Shown here piece after piece: positions 8,016 to 17,480 of a DNA stretch of 64,000 bases (within the stretch, counting starts at the first letter, position 1; every line of letters begins with the position of its first letter). This stretch comes from CAZHCA01 sp964530825 (lineage in GTDB: Bacteria; Bacteroidota; Bacteroidia; Chitinophagales; Saprospiraceae): assembly GCA_964530825.1 (NCBI GenBank), contig CAZHCA010000017.1, positions 30,425 through 94,424 on the forward strand. Direction: 5' to 3'. The notes beneath the pieces were generated by a model. It was not told where the DNA came from. It did no database searches and saw only the letters and a program-made list of their open reading frames with translations. The position numbers and the translations under genes were made by a program.

Positions 8016-10142
8016 ATGGTCAAACATAAAGAAACAGTTAATTTACAGGTAGAAGGTATGGACTGCGCCAACTGCGCAACCAGCATTACGCGTTTTTTGG
8101 AGCGCAAAGGTCTGGAAGACGTCTATGTAAATTTCCAAACCAAAGAGGTACGCTACCGTCCGACCGGCGACATGGATGTCGCAGCCGTCAAAAAAGGGAT
8201 CAACAAGCTGGGATATACCGTTGTAGAAAAGGAAAATTCTAGTAGTTGGTGGACGATGGAGCGAAAATTGATCGTATCGGCCATCTTCACCGCACCTCTG
8301 TTGATCGGGCATTTACTGATGGTCGCTGGCGTATCCGTTCCGTTTCTGGAAAACGGCCTTGTGCAGTTGGGGCTTGCACTTCCGGCTTTCCTGGTTGGTA
8401 CCGTACATTTTGGCGGAAGCGCTCTACGCTCCATACGCGGTGGAGTACCGAATATGGATGTGCTGATCTTTATGGGTAGCACTGCTGCTTTTGTGTATAG
8501 TTCCATCGGGTTGTACCTGGGAAATCCCAGCATGTACTTCTTTGAAACTGCCGCCACTATCATTACCCTGGTTTTAGTGGGTAACTGGCTAGAGGAGCGC
8601 TCTGTGGCGCGTACCACCGATGCAATCGAAGAATTGAGTCGGCTGCAAGTTGCCGAAGCTAAGCGAGTAATGCCCTCCGGAACGATTGTCACGCTGAAGC
8701 AAGCAGAGCTAAAAAAAGGCTACATTCTGCAGGTCAACGAGGGGGATAAAATTCCGGTCGATGGGCGAATCGTCAAAGGCGACGCTCTAATTGATGAATC
8801 GATGCTCACCGGGGAAAGCGAACCCGTGAGCCGGAAGCTAGGAGAAGATGTTGTAGGAGCTTCCCTACTTTTACAGGGTAATGTACAGGTAGAGGTTACC
8901 GCTACAGGTAAAGACACCGTCTTGCAACAGATTATCGAGCTGGTCAAAACTGCCCAGGAGGACCGGCCACCAATCCAGCGGCTGGCCGATCAAATTAGCG
9001 CCGTTTTCGTTCCAGTCGTATTGGGCATTAGTCTACTAACTTTTCTGGCAGGACATATAGGATTCGGCATTAGCGTGCAGCAGGCCTTAATGAATGCTAT
9101 TGCGGTACTGGTTATTTCTTGCCCGTGCGCGATGGGGTTGGCTACGCCGACCGCAATAATGGTGGGTGTAGGCCGACTGGCTAAGACCGGGATTCTGATC
9201 CGGGGCGGCCGCACGGTAGAGCAACTAGCCCGAGTGGAAAAGATGATTTTCGACAAAACCGGCACCCTGACAACCGGTCAATTCCGGATCGATAACATCC
9301 AGTACTACACGGATGATCAAGTGCGTACGCGTGCACTTCTGTACCGGATGGAACAGCATTCTTCACATCCTATAGCGCAATCCCTCTTGAAAACACTCGA
9401 AAGCCAGGTGAACGGATACGAGGTAGGGGCATTGGCGGTGACCGAAGAAAAAGGCCGAGGCCTGAAAGCAGTCGACGACGACGGAAAGGAATACTGGCTG
9501 GGGTCGGCCGCCGTGGTCGGCGAAGGCATACTAACCGATGCTCAGCGTCAGTCGGGCTCCATCTTTTTATTGGAAGAAGACCGATTACTGGCCGCCATCC
9601 AAATGGGCGATGACCTGCGCCAAGATGCTGCAGGTACGGTTGATTACCTCCACGAACAAAATATACAAACCATTTTGTTGAGTGGCGACCGCGCCGAAAA
9701 AACCCAACGTGTTGCCGAGACTTTGGGGATTGCCACCTACCATGCAGAACAACTACCCGAGCAAAAATTGCGGCTGGTGGAATCCTATGCTCAAGCGGCC
9801 TCGACGGCAATGGTAGGGGATGGCATCAATGATGCAGCCGCACTGGCCCGGGCCAATGTGGGGATCTCCCTCAGCAACGCCTCGCAGGTGGCAATCCAGT
9901 CGGCCAGTGTGGTACTGCTTAACGGCCAGTTGGGCTTACTTCCCCAAGCATTATCGATCAGCAAAGCAACCGTACTAACTATCCGGCAAAATCTGTTTTG
10001 GGCCTTTGCCTACAACATCGTTGCCATTCCCATTGCTGCTGTCGGACTGCTCAATCCAATGTGGGGTGCCTTATTTATGGCCTTTTCTGATGTGGTAGTT
10101 ATCGGTAATTCCCTACGCCTGCGAAGCCGGAAAATCAAATAA
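8016..10142 (+). CDS. copA: Copper-type heavy-metal translocating P1B ATPase
   Basis: 708 residues, inner membrane. One N-terminal HMA metal-binding domain (residues ~5-70) carries GMDCANC. Eight-helix P1B layout follows, with the ion-binding SCPCAMG motif (~368-372), the phosphorylation motif DKTGTLT (~412), the actuator TGES motif and the hinge GDGINDAAAL (~602). CPC plus a single HMA domain points to Cu(I)/Ag(I) export. The C-terminus ends soon after the last helix with a basic tail. It diverges from a lipoprotein gene and converges with gldC. No CopZ or CueR-like regulator is adjacent. Confidence 0.93.
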   Translation: MVKHKETVNLQVEGMDCANCATSITRFLERKGLEDVYVNFQTKEVRYRPTGDMDVAAVKKGINKLGYTVVEKENSSSWWTMERKLIVSAIFTAPLLIGHLLMVAGVSVPFLENGLVQLGLALPAFLVGTVHFGGSALRSIRGGVPNMDVLIFMGSTAAFVYSSIGLYLGNPSMYFFETAATIITLVLVGNWLEERSVARTTDAIEELSRLQVAEAKRVMPSGTIVTLKQAELKKGYILQVNEGDKIPVDGRIVKGDALIDESMLTGESEPVSRKLGEDVVGASLLLQGNVQVEVTATGKDTVLQQIIELVKTAQEDRPPIQRLADQISAVFVPVVLGISLLTFLAGHIGFGISVQQALMNAIAVLVISCPCAMGLATPTAIMVGVGRLAKTGILIRGGRTVEQLARVEKMIFDKTGTLTTGQFRIDNIQYYTDDQVRTRALLYRMEQHSSHPIAQSLLKTLESQVNGYEVGALAVTEEKGRGLKAVDDDGKEYWLGSAAVVGEGILTDAQRQSGSIFLLEEDRLLAAIQMGDDLRQDAAGTVDYLHEQNIQTILLSGDRAEKTQRVAETLGIATYHAEQLPEQKLRLVESYAQAASTAMVGDGINDAAALARANVGISLSNASQVAIQSASVVLLNGQLGLLPQALSISKATVLTIRQNLFWAFAYNIVAIPIAAVGLLNPMWGALFMAFSDVVVIGNSLRLRSRKIK

Positions 10143-10162
10143 GGCAAGGGTTTTTGTGCCTT
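10141..10162. terminator. Short bidirectional hairpin between copA and gldC
   Basis: AAGGCA (10141-10146) pairs with TGCCTT (10157-10162) across a 10-base loop, followed by T-rich sequence on the plus strand. It overlaps the stop codons of both convergent genes and could end transcription from both sides. The stem is short, so confidence is moderate. Confidence 0.45.
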
Positions 10163-10512
10163 TATTTGGGCAAAACTTCCGTTTTTTCGCCGAAGTACTG
10201 TACAAACTTCGCCATATCGTTCGCCAACTCATTATTCTGGGTTGCGCGGAGGTAAGTTTCGCTCAGGCTGCGCAGGGTATGGTAAAAAAAGCGATCCATT
10301 TCGTGTACTTCCATATCATACGTCCAAAGATCAATTTTGTAAGTGTCGCGATGCTCCCGATCGAAAAGCGACAGCAACATAGCTTTACAGGGTTGAGCAT
10401 TTTCACCTGCGGGATTATCATCGGCTTGCCATTGCATATTTACGGGAATGCTCTCTTCATTGAGTCCGATTTTAATTTGGATCTGAGAGGTGCGTTTCAC
10501 TTCGGTATTCAT
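10162..10512 (-). CDS. gldC: Gliding motility protein GldC family
   Basis: 116 residues, no signal peptide. The pattern matches my memory of GldC: an N-terminal IQIKIGLNEESIP, a central KAMLLSLFDREHRDTYKIDLWT, and a helical part with EMDRFFYHTL and YLRATQN ending in FVQYFGEK. GldC is a Bacteroidota-restricted protein found in gliding species, often near gldB, which is not in this window. It converges with copA and follows the alpha-2-macroglobulin gene on the same strand after ~270 bp, so it probably has its own promoter. Confidence 0.82.
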   Translation of the reverse strand: MNTEVKRTSQIQIKIGLNEESIPVNMQWQADDNPAGENAQPCKAMLLSLFDREHRDTYKIDLWTYDMEVHEMDRFFYHTLRSLSETYLRATQNNELANDMAKFVQYFGEKTEVLPK

Positions 10513-10782
10513 GTAAGTTCTTTTGGGCGAATATAGATAATGTGATTGAAGAAATTGTCAACTGAGAGAACGGGTAAGCAGGCAGTGGTCGATCCTTAGG
10601 TAGCCAAGCACTACTCACTTGCCCCGTTCCATATCTTGCATCTTTCCCAAAAAAACCCTATCTTCGCGCCCCGGTGAGCGGCACACGACCAGCTCCCTCT
10701 GAACTCCCCCAGGCCGGAGACGGAGCAAGGGTAGGAGGTTGTAGCGGTGCGATGTGTCTGCTCGCCTTATTTTTTTCCTTCC
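10513..10782. other. Intergenic region between alpha-2-macroglobulin and gldC
   Basis: About 270 bp with no convincing gene. A 79-codon plus-strand open frame starting at 10674 has biased, Pro/Arg-rich composition, runs into the alpha-2-macroglobulin coding region and is rejected. The segment presumably carries the end of the large gene's transcript and the gldC promoter; I see no clear hairpin with a T run. Confidence 0.4.
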
Positions 10783-13700
10783 TTACTGAACCGGGCCTCC
10801 CGGTAAAACCACATTTACCCACTGCCCCTTATCCCGCGCACGTATGCTGCGGTCGTACATGGCCTGGCACTGGGGTCCTGGTAAATAATAGCGCCCCAAG
10901 TAAGCGGCGTTGAGCTTTACCCGGAAGGTCTTGACTTCACCCTCTCGCAGGTCAAAGAAAGTTTGGACCCGGTCGTCTCGAATATCCTGGTAGTCGTATG
11001 GACTATCAAGGTTGCGCAAATTGTTACCATTTGCCAAACGCGTATTGATGATTTCCCACCCCGAAGGAAAGACCTGTTCTAGGGCCAGCTCTTTGTAGGA
11101 TATGGGCATAGTCCCCGGGTGCACTACCACTACTTCGGCGTAAAAGTCAGTTCCCTGATCCAGTTCTTCGATCGCTAATGGGGCGCCGTCCATATGCTTG
11201 TAAGCTACCGACAGTTTAAGGTTTTCGCTGTCGGCCTCTTCGTTGCCAGGCAGGGGTTTACCGGAGAGGATGAGGCGTGCAAATAATTTACCTTCTCCCT
11301 GATTGGTGAGTTGCAAGTTTTGTCGGTCGCCTCCGGTCGGTAGGTCAACCTGCATCAATGGGCGGTCGGAACCACCATCTACCGGACCCCGGCCATCAAT
11401 GGCGTACCGAAAATTGGGTCCCGACTGGGTGGGCGTTTCTCCTAAGAAGGTAGTCACAGCCAATAAAGCCTGGGCGGTCGTTTGGGTACTCAGCCACTGA
11501 GTCGACCCCAATGATTGACTCACCTTCTGCAATAATTGTCTGGCGGCATCTTCCTGGCCCAGTAAAACCATAGCTTGCAAAATAAATGCCTGGTCGCGTA
11601 AACCCGATCCGTAGGTTTGGGATAATTCCCGGTAATCTTGTACGTTAGGATCGGCTTTTTCTACCAATTGACGCCCTACATTTTCTTGTCCGATAAGGGC
11701 ATAAGTAGCGGCGAGCTGCCAACGCGCCACATTAGAAAGGCCATCAATCGACCGAAGCCGGTTCATTGCAGCCTGTTCCGGTTTACCAGCCTGGGCAAGG
11801 GTAAACAACCGGTAGGCCTGATCGAGCTGATGGTTGCGATTGCTGGTAAAACCAGCCGTGAGGTTGTTGGGTTGCCATTGTTGGGCAGCCTTTTCCTGAA
11901 AATCGGTCCATTTTTTAAGCATTAATTCCGGTACTGTGTAGCCTTGTCTTTGCGCCTCCATCAGGAAGTGACCGGCATAGTTTGAACTCCAGGGATCACT
12001 GCGTCCGGCTCCCGGCCAGTAGGTGAATCCGCCGTTGGCAAGTTGGAACTGCCGAAGGCGGTCGATCGTGGCCCGAACGCGGTTCGGGATCGCGGCTTGT
12101 TGTTCTACAGATAGCTCCATTAAGCGGTCTACGTAGAGCTGGGGAAAACCGGCGGAGATAGTCTGTTCGATGCAGCCATATGGGTACTGGAGCAGATACC
12201 GCAATCGCTTTCCGAGGTTGATTGGCGGAATGGTCGATACCTCCATCAAAGCGTTACGGGTACCTGGCATACCCAATGGGGTGTAGCCTGCCGACCAGAC
12301 CGCCCCTGGGTCGAGTATCTTTTCTTGAACCTGAGTCGCTGTAGGATTCGGGTTGCGCACTTCCACTGTAATGGATTGTGTCGCGGTTTCACCTCCGCCC
12401 GCTGCACGGATCTCAAAGATCACGGGCCCCGTCTGGTCGCCCGTTTCAAATGTAAAGGTTTGCAATTGGTTACCGCTGCCGGCGAAATTCAAACGCCCCT
12501 CGGGCGCCTCCACCCAGTCGACACTACCGCCGGAAGCCGATGCACTGACCTCAACCGTCCCTAAGGCATCACTATTCACAAATACATTGACCGGAAGTTC
12601 GACACGTTCTCCGGGGCCCAAAACGCGAGGCAGGCTGCCCAGCACCATGAGCGGTTGTTTGACGGATGCCGTCTTTTCGTAAGCGCCGTATTTACCGTCA
12701 CCTACTGCAACGACCATGGCGCGCACAGCGCCCACATAATTAGGCAACTGGATCTTGTGTTTTGCCTTTTGCCCACCCGGCAAATAAAACGGTCCCAGAT
12801 GACGTACGACTGGCTCAAACCGGTTGGCGTTATTTCCTAGTGCGGCATCGATGGCAGCACCGTCACCACCGATTTGCAATAACCGGTTTATTTCACCACC
12901 GTAAGCACCTAATACCAGGTCATAGACATCCCAGCTGCGCACGCCCAATGCTTCGCGAGCAAAAAAGGCCTCATGTGGATTGGGTGTCTGGAACTGGGTG
13001 AGTCCCAGTAACCCTTCATCGACTACCGCAACGGTATAAGCCATGGAGCGTCCCTGGGCTTCGTTGACGGTTATTTCGAAAGATTGATTGGGCCTTAACT
13101 CATCGGGGAAATCAGCCACCGGGTTCAATTGTGTTTTTGGATCCTCGACCTCGAGGGGTGCCACCCCGTAGAGCCGGATCGGTAAATCATTATTGCGCTG
13201 ATTATGCGGCTGAATTAAGGTGACGTAAGCATATACATTCGGCACCATGTCGGCTGTGGCCCGGAAGGTAATCGCATGCTCTCCGGCCACTGTTTCTTCC
13301 CACCAGGATCGTACAACACCGCTCCCGTTTTCCAGGGTGACGAGCGCACGCCCATTTTCGGCAGACGGAATAGTAATCTGTACCTGTTGGCCCACTTCAT
13401 AAACTTCCCGATCGGTGCGCAAGCTAAGCATAGCAGCCATCTCGGGCGGGGCATCCGAGCCGTAAAAGGGGTAACCGACGTAGAGAAAATCGCCGGCGCA
13501 GTGACCGTCCCTGGGATCGCAAACCCGTACGAGGTAGCGCCCCCAATCGGAGAGATTGACAAGCAGACTTGCTTTGCCGTTAGCATCAGTCCGGACGTTA
13601 TGCGCTTCGCGGTAGGTGTAACCGTAGTTGTTTAGGTAGCGCGCAATGTTGTCGTAACCCTCTTCCCACCACCAGCGCCATTCGACCCGAAGTAACTCTA

Positions 13701-16362
13701 CCTCAAGACTGCGATTGGTCAGGGGAGCGCCATTTTTGTCGGCCAGCGCGAAATCGAGACGTCCAGCTTGCTCAATTTCCAGGCGAGGGAAGCCGTAGTC
13801 GTTTTTCGGAATTTTAATTCCGGCATAGGCCTCAAAAGGGTGGTAAGGAAAGGTCAGATACTCGGTGCTGAAATCACCGCCCTGTTCGAACACGCGAGTT
13901 TCAAAGATGGCCTTCATTGGGCCTGGCACATCGTCATTTTCCATTAGAGTAGCTTTAAAAGCCGTCTTGCCTTCGGCGTCGAGCTTTTCGTCTAACAAGA
14001 CCTGACTGTACCCATCGTAAGCCCGGACCACGTCGGAAAAGGTATACCCTGGGAAGTTTTCAAAATCCGGTGTTGCAGACCGTAACCGGCACTCTACAAC
14101 GGCTCGCAGATTGCTGGCCGGGGCCCCGTGCAGCCAGTTCGCAGCCAGAATAGCCTGCTGGGGAGCCGTGGAGCGGGACAGGCTTTCGGATCCGAAGTCC
14201 AGATCGATCTTTAGCCGGTTAGGTTTGATCGTTTCAACCTTGAGTATTTTTTCAAAAGCAGCACCACCAGCCTTTACGCGTGCTATCCAATTACCGGTGG
14301 GTGCCTCCGGTGCCGTCGATAGGAACAGTGGATAAATACCATTCTGATTATCATTCGTCCGGCGGTTTTCTACAAGCTGACCACGGGCATTGGTTATCTC
14401 CAGTTCGATTGGATAATTGTCGGGTAAGCGGTTATCGCGATCCTCCAAGACGAAATTCAGGAAAATGGAATCGCCGGGCCGCCATACATCCCGCTCAGCA
14501 TAAAGGTAACCTTTCAACCCTTCCTGTACTTGCACCCCGCTCAGGTCAAAAGTACTGAGCTGAAGAGCATCCATGTCTTGGACGCGCAGGTAACCACGCT
14601 CTCCGGCGGTGCGGGCCATCACGACGAATGCCGGACGATCGAGTGGTAGGCTAACGGTGCCGTCACCTGCAGTTTTAGCCGAAGCAATGGGTTGCTGCTG
14701 ATAATCGTAAACCGTCACTTCGGCACCGCTCACTGGTTGAGCGGTGCGCAGGTCCGTTACAGCGACAAAAGCTTTGTCATCGGTTCCAATCTTAGCGATG
14801 AGGCCCAGATTGGAGGCGATCACATTACGCTGGATAAAACGGTCGCGGTTATAGTAGGCCGGGCGGCAGGGGTCTTCCCGGTCGTTGTAGTCGTACCCGT
14901 CATAGTATCCAGCTGGGCCATAGTAGGTATCCATGATGCTCTTTCCGAGGTCGTCGTAGTCCATAGCACCCGATCCGGAGTAGACCACCTGTCCGGCTTC
15001 GGGGCAGTTGTAACTGGCGTACTCCGGGCGAAAACCAATGCGGATTTGAAAGATGGCCTCTTTGTCTTCAGCCAGCAGCTCGCGCAGGTCTAGGGCATAG
15101 CGTACCCATTTGTTTTGGTTGTATTCACTGGTGAGTTGACGGAGATCTACTTTTTGTCGCATAATAATGCGACCGACCTGGTATAAACCATAACCTTCCG
15201 ACAAACGATTATTCTGCAGGTATTGCAAAATATTGTTGTCGAAAATTTTAAATACCTCGACATCGACCGCCTCCAGTCCTGTGGCTTCGAAAGGAAACAA
15301 CAGATTTTCGGACTGCGGCAGGATGACACCCCTGCCTACGAGGCGCACCTGCGGTTCAATGGTTGAAAAGTTCAATTGCCAGTCGCTGGGTGCCGTAAGG
15401 TTTTTACCGGCGACATTTTTGATGCCTTTGTAGATATTCAGATCTACTGCACTGCTGGTTTCGATTCGGGAAGGGTAAATCAAAACTAAGTTACCGTCGA
15501 TCAACGTTCGGAAGTCAATTGGTTGAGTAGAGCTAAGATTAATAAGCCCGTCCAGATTCTGCTGGTGGGCGAGGGGGTCAGAAAAAGCAATACGCACGTA
15601 GGTATCGGGACCGGATACGACTTCGGCCCGTATTACTCGGAATTCGTTGATTGACGGGATGGTATACGTACTTTCACCCTGTTGGTTGGTTCCGAAAGGT
15701 TTTCCGGTCCAGGTTATTGTAACGGTATTTTCCGTTTCGCCCCGTTCGATTTCACCTATGGTAAAATGATGTTGTTTCGGGGTTTTGCTTTCCCAGGTAA
15801 TGGGAAGCTGGCGTTTACCCTGTAGTGCTTTCAAAGATTGTTCCACCGTTTCGATATCGGCGAGATCACTGGTGTATAGAGTCCCTTCCAATTGCTGTAC
15901 GGAAAGATCGTTCTCGCGGGCAGGTCGAATACCGATGAGGTTGACTTCCAGGTATTGATCGCGCACCTGAAAATCGAAATTAAACTGGCGGTATTCGCGT
16001 TTTACCTCTTTAAGGAACTGGCGCAGATTCAGCCGTGCACGGTAAGCGGTACCGGAGCGAAAGTTGGATTCGGGCTCGAAGCGGAGTGTGCGTTCATCTT
16101 CCCAGTAGGCGCTGCCGGATACATTGGGGGCGATGGAAAAAATACCCCGCGCTACCGGTTTGCCAACCTCATCAGCTGGTACAACTTCCTGGGCAAACCG
16201 CACTACAACCGGTTCACTTTTACTGATTACGCCCGAAGTATAGGCGTAAATGTAAGGGTTAAGATCTGTCAGGGTAGAGGCGGTTCGCCGATCGGATTTA
16301 CAGGAAACGACAAAACTGAGTAGACCGATAATGGTAAGAAAACGCAATAAAATGCGGGTCAT
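10783..16362 (-). CDS. Bacterial alpha-2-macroglobulin (lipoprotein)
   Basis: 1859 residues. An N-terminal lipoprotein signal (LLRFLTIIGLLSFVVSC, Cys ~21) anchors it in an envelope membrane. A long run of beta-sandwich macroglobulin domains is followed, at about residue 1394, by the thioester motif YGCIEQT, then the alpha-alpha toroid (TED) with repeated helical pairs such as QLANGGFTYWPGAG, and a C-terminal receptor-binding-like sandwich. In this family the Cys-Gln thioester covalently traps attacking proteases after bait-region cleavage. Family members are often encoded beside penicillin-binding protein 1C; here neither neighbour (gldC-like, LON-domain) is a pbpC. Single-gene transcription unit. 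Confidence 0.92.
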   Translation of the reverse strand: MTRILLRFLTIIGLLSFVVSCKSDRRTASTLTDLNPYIYAYTSGVISKSEPVVVRFAQEVVPADEVGKPVARGIFSIAPNVSGSAYWEDERTLRFEPESNFRSGTAYRARLNLRQFLKEVKREYRQFNFDFQVRDQYLEVNLIGIRPARENDLSVQQLEGTLYTSDLADIETVEQSLKALQGKRQLPITWESKTPKQHHFTIGEIERGETENTVTITWTGKPFGTNQQGESTYTIPSINEFRVIRAEVVSGPDTYVRIAFSDPLAHQQNLDGLINLSSTQPIDFRTLIDGNLVLIYPSRIETSSAVDLNIYKGIKNVAGKNLTAPSDWQLNFSTIEPQVRLVGRGVILPQSENLLFPFEATGLEAVDVEVFKIFDNNILQYLQNNRLSEGYGLYQVGRIIMRQKVDLRQLTSEYNQNKWVRYALDLRELLAEDKEAIFQIRIGFRPEYASYNCPEAGQVVYSGSGAMDYDDLGKSIMDTYYGPAGYYDGYDYNDREDPCRPAYYNRDRFIQRNVIASNLGLIAKIGTDDKAFVAVTDLRTAQPVSGAEVTVYDYQQQPIASAKTAGDGTVSLPLDRPAFVVMARTAGERGYLRVQDMDALQLSTFDLSGVQVQEGLKGYLYAERDVWRPGDSIFLNFVLEDRDNRLPDNYPIELEITNARGQLVENRRTNDNQNGIYPLFLSTAPEAPTGNWIARVKAGGAAFEKILKVETIKPNRLKIDLDFGSESLSRSTAPQQAILAANWLHGAPASNLRAVVECRLRSATPDFENFPGYTFSDVVRAYDGYSQVLLDEKLDAEGKTAFKATLMENDDVPGPMKAIFETRVFEQGGDFSTEYLTFPYHPFEAYAGIKIPKNDYGFPRLEIEQAGRLDFALADKNGAPLTNRSLEVELLRVEWRWWWEEGYDNIARYLNNYGYTYREAHNVRTDANGKASLLVNLSDWGRYLVRVCDPRDGHCAGDFLYVGYPFYGSDAPPEMAAMLSLRTDREVYEVGQQVQITIPSAENGRALVTLENGSGVVRSWWEETVAGEHAITFRATADMVPNVYAYVTLIQPHNQRNNDLPIRLYGVAPLEVEDPKTQLNPVADFPDELRPNQSFEITVNEAQGRSMAYTVAVVDEGLLGLTQFQTPNPHEAFFAREALGVRSWDVYDLVLGAYGGEINRLLQIGGDGAAIDAALGNNANRFEPVVRHLGPFYLPGGQKAKHKIQLPNYVGAVRAMVVAVGDGKYGAYEKTASVKQPLMVLGSLPRVLGPGERVELPVNVFVNSDALGTVEVSASASGGSVDWVEAPEGRLNFAGSGNQLQTFTFETGDQTGPVIFEIRAAGGGETATQSITVEVRNPNPTATQVQEKILDPGAVWSAGYTPLGMPGTRNALMEVSTIPPINLGKRLRYLLQYPYGCIEQTISAGFPQLYVDRLMELSVEQQAAIPNRVRATIDRLRQFQLANGGFTYWPGAGRSDPWSSNYAGHFLMEAQRQGYTVPELMLKKWTDFQEKAAQQWQPNNLTAGFTSNRNHQLDQAYRLFTLAQAGKPEQAAMNRLRSIDGLSNVARWQLAATYALIGQENVGRQLVEKADPNVQDYRELSQTYGSGLRDQAFILQAMVLLGQEDAARQLLQKVSQSLGSTQWLSTQTTAQALLAVTTFLGETPTQSGPNFRYAIDGRGPVDGGSDRPLMQVDLPTGGDRQNLQLTNQGEGKLFARLILSGKPLPGNEEADSENLKLSVAYKHMDGAPLAIEELDQGTDFYAEVVVVHPGTMPISYKELALEQVFPSGWEIINTRLANGNNLRNLDSPYDYQDIRDDRVQTFFDLREGEVKTFRVKLNAAYLGRYYLPGPQCQAMYDRSIRARDKGQWVNVVLPGGPVQ

Positions 16363-16501
16363 GGATAATAGGATTTAATGAGGTGTTCGGTTCAACTGAA
16401 TGCCAGAAGTTATGTTATGAAGGCAAATATTCGCAAAGTATAACTTAATTTACCATTTTCGCGCCATAAGAGCGAATCTTCGTAAAAATTATCTACGGTA
16501 T

Positions 16502-17140
16502 ATGAGTCAGGCTTTTCTCCCGCTGTTCCCGCTGCAACTCGTCGTTTTTCCCGGTGAACAACTCAATCTGCACATCTTCGAACCGCGCTATCGCCAACTC
16601 ATTAAGGAGTGCGAGGAGGAAGGCATCACTTTCGGTATTCCGGCCTACCTCGAAGGCGCTGTACAGGAGGTAGGTACCGAAGTGCAACTGACCAGTGTCG
16701 TTAAGCGATACGAATCGGGCGAACTGGATATCACAACCGAGGGCGTTAGCATTTTTCGAATCCAAAAGTTTATGCGCAAGGCGCCCGAGAAACTCTACGC
16801 CGGCGCTGAGATCGAGCCCATCGCAATCAATACCAAAGGCGATTTTGTAAAAGCGGAAAGGCTACTAGAACAGGTAGAGGAGCTTTTTGACCTGCTCAAT
16901 ATCGATAAGGATGTACCCGAAAACACAGATGCTTTCAATACCTATGATATTGCGCATCACGTTGGCATGAACGTGCAGCAGGAATACGAATTGCTTTGTA
17001 TTCCCGATGAGGTGGAGCGCCAGGATTTCCTGCTCGAGCACCTTGACCGGTTGATCCCTACTGTTAGAGAAATGGAAAATCTGCGCAAACGGGTACAAAT
17101 GAATGGGCACTTCAAGAATATCATCCCGCCGAAAATCTGA
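16502..17140 (+). CDS. LON N-terminal (substrate-binding) domain protein
   Basis: 212 residues that correspond to the LON substrate-binding domain alone: the start LPLFPLQLVVFPGEQLNLHIFEPRYRQLI is the typical beginning, followed by the FGIP strand, a TSVVKRYESGELDI segment and a helical C-terminus. The ATPase and protease parts of Lon are absent, as is usual for this stand-alone family, whose role is poorly known (proposed peptide or protein binding). No signal peptide. Divergent from the alpha-2-macroglobulin gene. Confidence 0.85.
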   Translation: MSQAFLPLFPLQLVVFPGEQLNLHIFEPRYRQLIKECEEEGITFGIPAYLEGAVQEVGTEVQLTSVVKRYESGELDITTEGVSIFRIQKFMRKAPEKLYAGAEIEPIAINTKGDFVKAERLLEQVEELFDLLNIDKDVPENTDAFNTYDIAHHVGMNVQQEYELLCIPDEVERQDFLLEHLDRLIPTVREMENLRKRVQMNGHFKNIIPPKI

Positions 17141-17480
17141 GCTAAGGGCTGAAAAGCGGCAATGTCCTTTGGCATAAACAAAAAAAACCGCACAAGTCCG
17201 GGTAGTTGTTGACCCTCATAATGACATGAATAAGGTCGCTGAAATGGTTCAGTAATCCCCTTGTCTCCGAAGAGAATTCCGGCGATACCGGAATTGAGGC
17301 CCGCCCTAGTCATTCCAAGTCTAACCCCAATTTATATACTTTGTAGAGTCACAACTTTTGGAACCTGTACGGTGCGGTTTCTAGTAAACCGTTGTGATAC
17401 GAAGGTAGGTAATGTTTTTATGCAGATCAATGGATGTAGGCACTTGACCTTTTCCAATATTTTACGGGTAAGTGTTAATC
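17141..17480. other. Intergenic region with a small palindrome
   Basis: 340 bp between two convergent genes, with no credible gene. It contains a perfect inverted repeat AATTCCGG-CGATA-CCGGAATT at 17275-17295, and a weaker hairpin (GGTAAG/CTTACC) around 17466-17486 that overlaps the stop codon of the PorV-like gene and may end its transcript. Neither has a T run, so neither is called a terminator. Confidence 0.4.

Noticed and set aside
10674..10913. 79-codon plus-strand open frame
   Set aside because: Pro/Arg-rich, no recognisable pattern, and its 3' half overlaps the well-supported alpha-2-macroglobulin gene on the other strand.
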